From assembly GCA_031254155.1 (NCBI GenBank), contig JAIRVA010000287.1:1-6240 (forward strand): DNA of 6,240 nt. The letters run 5' to 3'. Under the pieces are notes generated by a model. The model searched no databases, had not been told where the DNA came from, and saw nothing but the letters and a program-made list of their open reading frames with translations. The stretch is from Propionibacteriaceae bacterium (lineage in GTDB: Bacteria > Actinomycetota > Actinomycetes > Propionibacteriales > Propionibacteriaceae). Of the stretch, positions 4,509 through 6,240 are shown piece after piece. Made by a program: the position numbers and the translations under genes. The first letter of the stretch is position 1. Each line of letters starts with the position of its first letter.

Positions 4509-6240
4509 TTACGACCGGCGCTTCCGCCGGACGATGATGAATGCCACGCCCGCGGTGACGAACAGCAGGCCAGCCAGGACGCCAGCCAGGCTGCTGGCCT
4601 CGCCGCCGACGACCGACCCGCCCGTCTTCGCCTGCACCGCCGGCTGGACGATGAGCGTCACCTCCGCCGTGGCCGGCGGCGGTGGCGGCGGGGGATTGAT
4701 TTTCTGTTTGTCAGACACGACCGTCGCCGAGTTTCTCAACACACGGACGGTTTCACCCTTACCAGGTGCGACGTCGGCCGCGACAACGGTGTACGTGAGC
4801 GTACACTTCACCGTCTCCCCCACCGGCAACGCCAACGTAGGAAGACTGACCAGCGTCCCATTCAACGTACACACCGCGTCCTTCGGATCCGGCGCTGTGC
4901 CTTTACCCGTGAACTCGGTCTCCTTGATCCGCAACTCCGTCGCCGCCACATTCCCGGTGTTGGCGATCGTATACGTGTACGTGATCACATCACCCAGCCG
5001 GGCCGTCGACCTGTCGGCCGTCTTCGCAACCACCCATGCCTCGTTCTGCTTCGCCACCACCAGCGGAGCTTCGGCCCAAGCCTCGACCGAGTGACCGTTC
5101 GGATCCTTGCCGCTCACCGTGACCGTGTTGACCACCCCACCGGCATTGATGTCCGCCTGCGTCAACGCGTACGTACCCGTGCACGTCACCGACGCACCAA
5201 CGGCCAGCTTCGCGAGCGGCGGTACGCTGCCAGTGCACGTGATCGCCGACTGCGGAATCAACGGATCGTCGAAGACAATCTCGGAAACATCCGTCCGACC
5301 CGGGTTCCGGACCGTGAAATCGTACGTGATCGTGTCACCTGGCTTCGGGTACGTACCCGTCGCCCAGTTGGGGGTACCCACCTTCGTCACCATCAATTTC
5401 GCCCAGTCGTACTCAGTGGTCGACTCCAGCGACCGGTGACTAGTGTTCGTCTCATCGGGATCCCACGACGCCACCGCCGTGTTCAAAATGTAACCAAGAA
5501 CCACATCCGCCTGAGTCACCTGATATTCAGCCTCACACGTTACCTCTCCCCCGGGGCGCAAAGGCTCCCCCGACGGGCACACCGGCTTCAACTTGCTCTT
5601 GTCACCTGTAAACCGGATCTCAACAATATGCACCTGTGCCACCGGTGTGTCGCCCGTGTTCCTGACCAGGAACTTGAACGTCACCATGTCACCTACCTTC
5701 GGCACACCATCCGTCACAATCGTCTTCTTCAGACCCAACCCAGTCGAAGGCGGAACCAAAGGCTCGGCCGCGACCACCGTCACCCGCGCCTGCGCCGTCT
5801 CGTCCGTCATATTGTCCGCCGACACGGTCACCGTGTTCGTCATCGTGCCCGACGTGCCCGCCGCCAACGTGTCCACCGTGAACGACGCCGTGCACGTCAC
5901 CACACCACCCGGCGGCACCGACTCCGACCCGTCATTCACAAACGGTGCCCCCGTCGCAGCCGCAACCGTCGTCAACACGCACCCCATCACACCCGACCAC
6001 GTGCCCGACACCCCCACCACAGCACCTGGACCCGGATCCTTCACCATCACATTCTCCGCGTCCGCCGACCCAGTGTTCTCCGCCGTCACCGTGTACACAA
6101 CCTCGTCACCCACCGCCGTCACCGTCGTCGGCAACGCCACCTTCGTCACCGTGATCCCGACCCTGGGGGTCAGCGGCAACACCGCGTCATCCGACGCTGT
6201 CGCTTCCGTGCCCGCCGCGTCCGCGCCCGTGAACTCGCCC
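4509..6240 (-). CDS. Large surface protein with DUF11-type repeats and C-terminal membrane/wall anchor (5' partial)
   Basis: The visible part is the last 576 residues; the frame stays open to the right edge and its amino acids upstream of the GTG at 6182 (…GTEATASDDA) continue a repeat, so that GTG is internal. Four Ig-like repeats of about 105-130 residues follow one another, each with the pattern 'K…GD.(V/I)TY…(V/A).NTG' near its start and 'NT(V/A)TVS' near its end. This is the DUF11 (and DUF7507-like) family found in long actinobacterial cell-surface proteins. Each repeat has two Cys, probably one disulfide. Then come a seven-proline linker (4694-4674), QAKTG, a hydrophobic helix and the tail RRKRRS, an anchor layout. 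The role is unknown: a rigid stalk for adhesion or envelope structure is inference. The stop is TAA at 4511-4509. Confidence 0.88.
   Translation of the reverse strand, partial: GEFTGADAAGTEATASDDAVLPLTPRVGITVTKVALPTTVTAVGDEVVYTVTAENTGSADAENVMVKDPGPGAVVGVSGTWSGVMGCVLTTVAAATGAPFVNDGSESVPPGGVVTCTASFTVDTLAAGTSGTMTNTVTVSADNMTDETAQARVTVVAAEPLVPPSTGLGLKKTIVTDGVPKVGDMVTFKFLVRNTGDTPVAQVHIVEIRFTGDKSKLKPVCPSGEPLRPGGEVTCEAEYQVTQADVVLGYILNTAVASWDPDETNTSHRSLESTTEYDWAKLMVTKVGTPNWATGTYPKPGDTITYDFTVRNPGRTDVSEIVFDDPLIPQSAITCTGSVPPLAKLAVGASVTCTGTYALTQADINAGGVVNTVTVSGKDPNGHSVEAWAEAPLVVAKQNEAWVVAKTADRSTARLGDVITYTYTIANTGNVAATELRIKETEFTGKGTAPDPKDAVCTLNGTLVSLPTLALPVGETVKCTLTYTVVAADVAPGKGETVRVLRNSATVVSDKQKINPPPPPPPATAEVTLIVQPAVQAKTGGSVVGGEASSLAGVLAGLLFVTAGVAFIIVRRKRRS
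4512..4634 (-). other. C-terminal sorting-signal-like anchor with degenerate motif QAKTG
   Basis: Reading the minus strand, QAKTGG (from 4634) is followed by a Gly/Ser/Glu spacer, a hydrophobic span (about 4592-4530: SLAGVLAGLLFVTAGVAFIIV) and a basic tail RRKRRS ending at the stop. This is the layout of a sortase substrate, but the pentapeptide has Q in place of the L of LPXTG or the class E LAXTG motif. If no sortase accepts it, the helix would simply anchor the protein in the membrane. Confidence 0.6.
4650..6164 (-). repeat. Four tandem Ig-like protein repeats with paired cysteines
   Basis: Repeat units in coding order lie at about 6164-5769, 5741-5418, 5402-5058 and 5039-4650. They are diverged at the amino-acid level and share no long identical DNA, so they are old duplications. 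Units 2 and 3 share the motif TQAD, followed by a hydrophobic stretch and 'NT.(A/T)VS'; unit 4 has VAAD plus a short insertion before NSATVVS. Cys spacing is 29, 14, 18 and 22 residues in units 1 to 4. The first unit is the most classical DUF11 form (ITVTKV…GDEVVYTVTAENTG). Confidence 0.75.

Noticed and set aside
5346..5359. 14-bp perfect palindrome CGGGTACGTACCCG
   Set aside because: It lies inside the repeat-protein coding sequence, where codons for 'GTYPKPGD' produce it. Frequent GTACGT words in this gene make it likely to be codon coincidence.
6180..6182. GTG as start of the repeat protein
   Set aside because: The frame remains open to the edge with repeat-like residues (GTEATASDDA); there is no signal peptide after the GTG, so it is an internal Val codon.
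1..6240. CRISPR array, insertion sequence, prophage or defence island
   Set aside because: There are no regularly spaced identical repeats, transposase motifs, terminal inverted repeats or phage/defence genes. The gene content is ordinary transport and cell surface.

Overview
The window looks like chromosome of a high-GC Actinomycetota (actinobacterium). The coding regions use mostly G/C-ending codons, there is strong AGGAGG-type Shine-Dalgarno spacing, and the surface proteins have actinobacterial features (lipoprotein lipobox with a Ser/Thr/Ala linker; DUF11-type repeat wall protein with a C-terminal anchor). The genus cannot be fixed from the sequence.

Layout, left to right. (1) 1-104, minus strand: the first 34 codons of a secreted or membrane protein running out of the left edge; only its signal peptide is visible. 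(2) 105-463: a lower-GC divergent intergenic region that carries promoter elements for both directions. On the plus strand, two adjacent 11-nt direct repeats (383-404) match the actinobacterial PhoP 'PHO box'; they sit 17 nt upstream of a TACAAT -10 hexamer and are followed by a perfect Shine-Dalgarno. (3) 464-4389, plus strand: a complete four-gene ABC importer operon made of a solute-binding lipoprotein, two permeases and an ATPase. The genes are separated by 4 nt or overlap by ATGA. (4) 4446-4500: a 17-bp perfect-stem hairpin between convergent genes, probably a two-way terminator. (5) 4509-6240, minus strand: the C-terminal 576 residues of a large surface protein with four Ig-like DUF11-type repeats, a polyproline linker, and a membrane anchor with a sortase-signal-like but degenerate motif. 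Its 5' end lies beyond the right edge.

How it works together. The lipoprotein captures a solute outside the membrane, the two permeases form the channel, and the ATPase drives uptake. The family (PotD/AfuA/PhnS-like binding protein, PotB/PotC-like permeases, PotA/FbpC/PhnT-like ATPase with a TOBE domain) covers polyamines, ferric iron, phosphorylated sugars and 2-aminoethylphosphonate, and sequence alone does not settle the substrate. The candidate PHO box tips the balance toward a phosphorus-containing substrate such as a phosphonate or phosphate ester. This is inference, but it can be tested.

I see no mobile element, CRISPR array, tRNA or rRNA, and no evidence of a wholly new system. The points most worth a second look are the candidate phosphate-control site, the unusual terminator, and the degenerate wall-sorting signal of the repeat protein.
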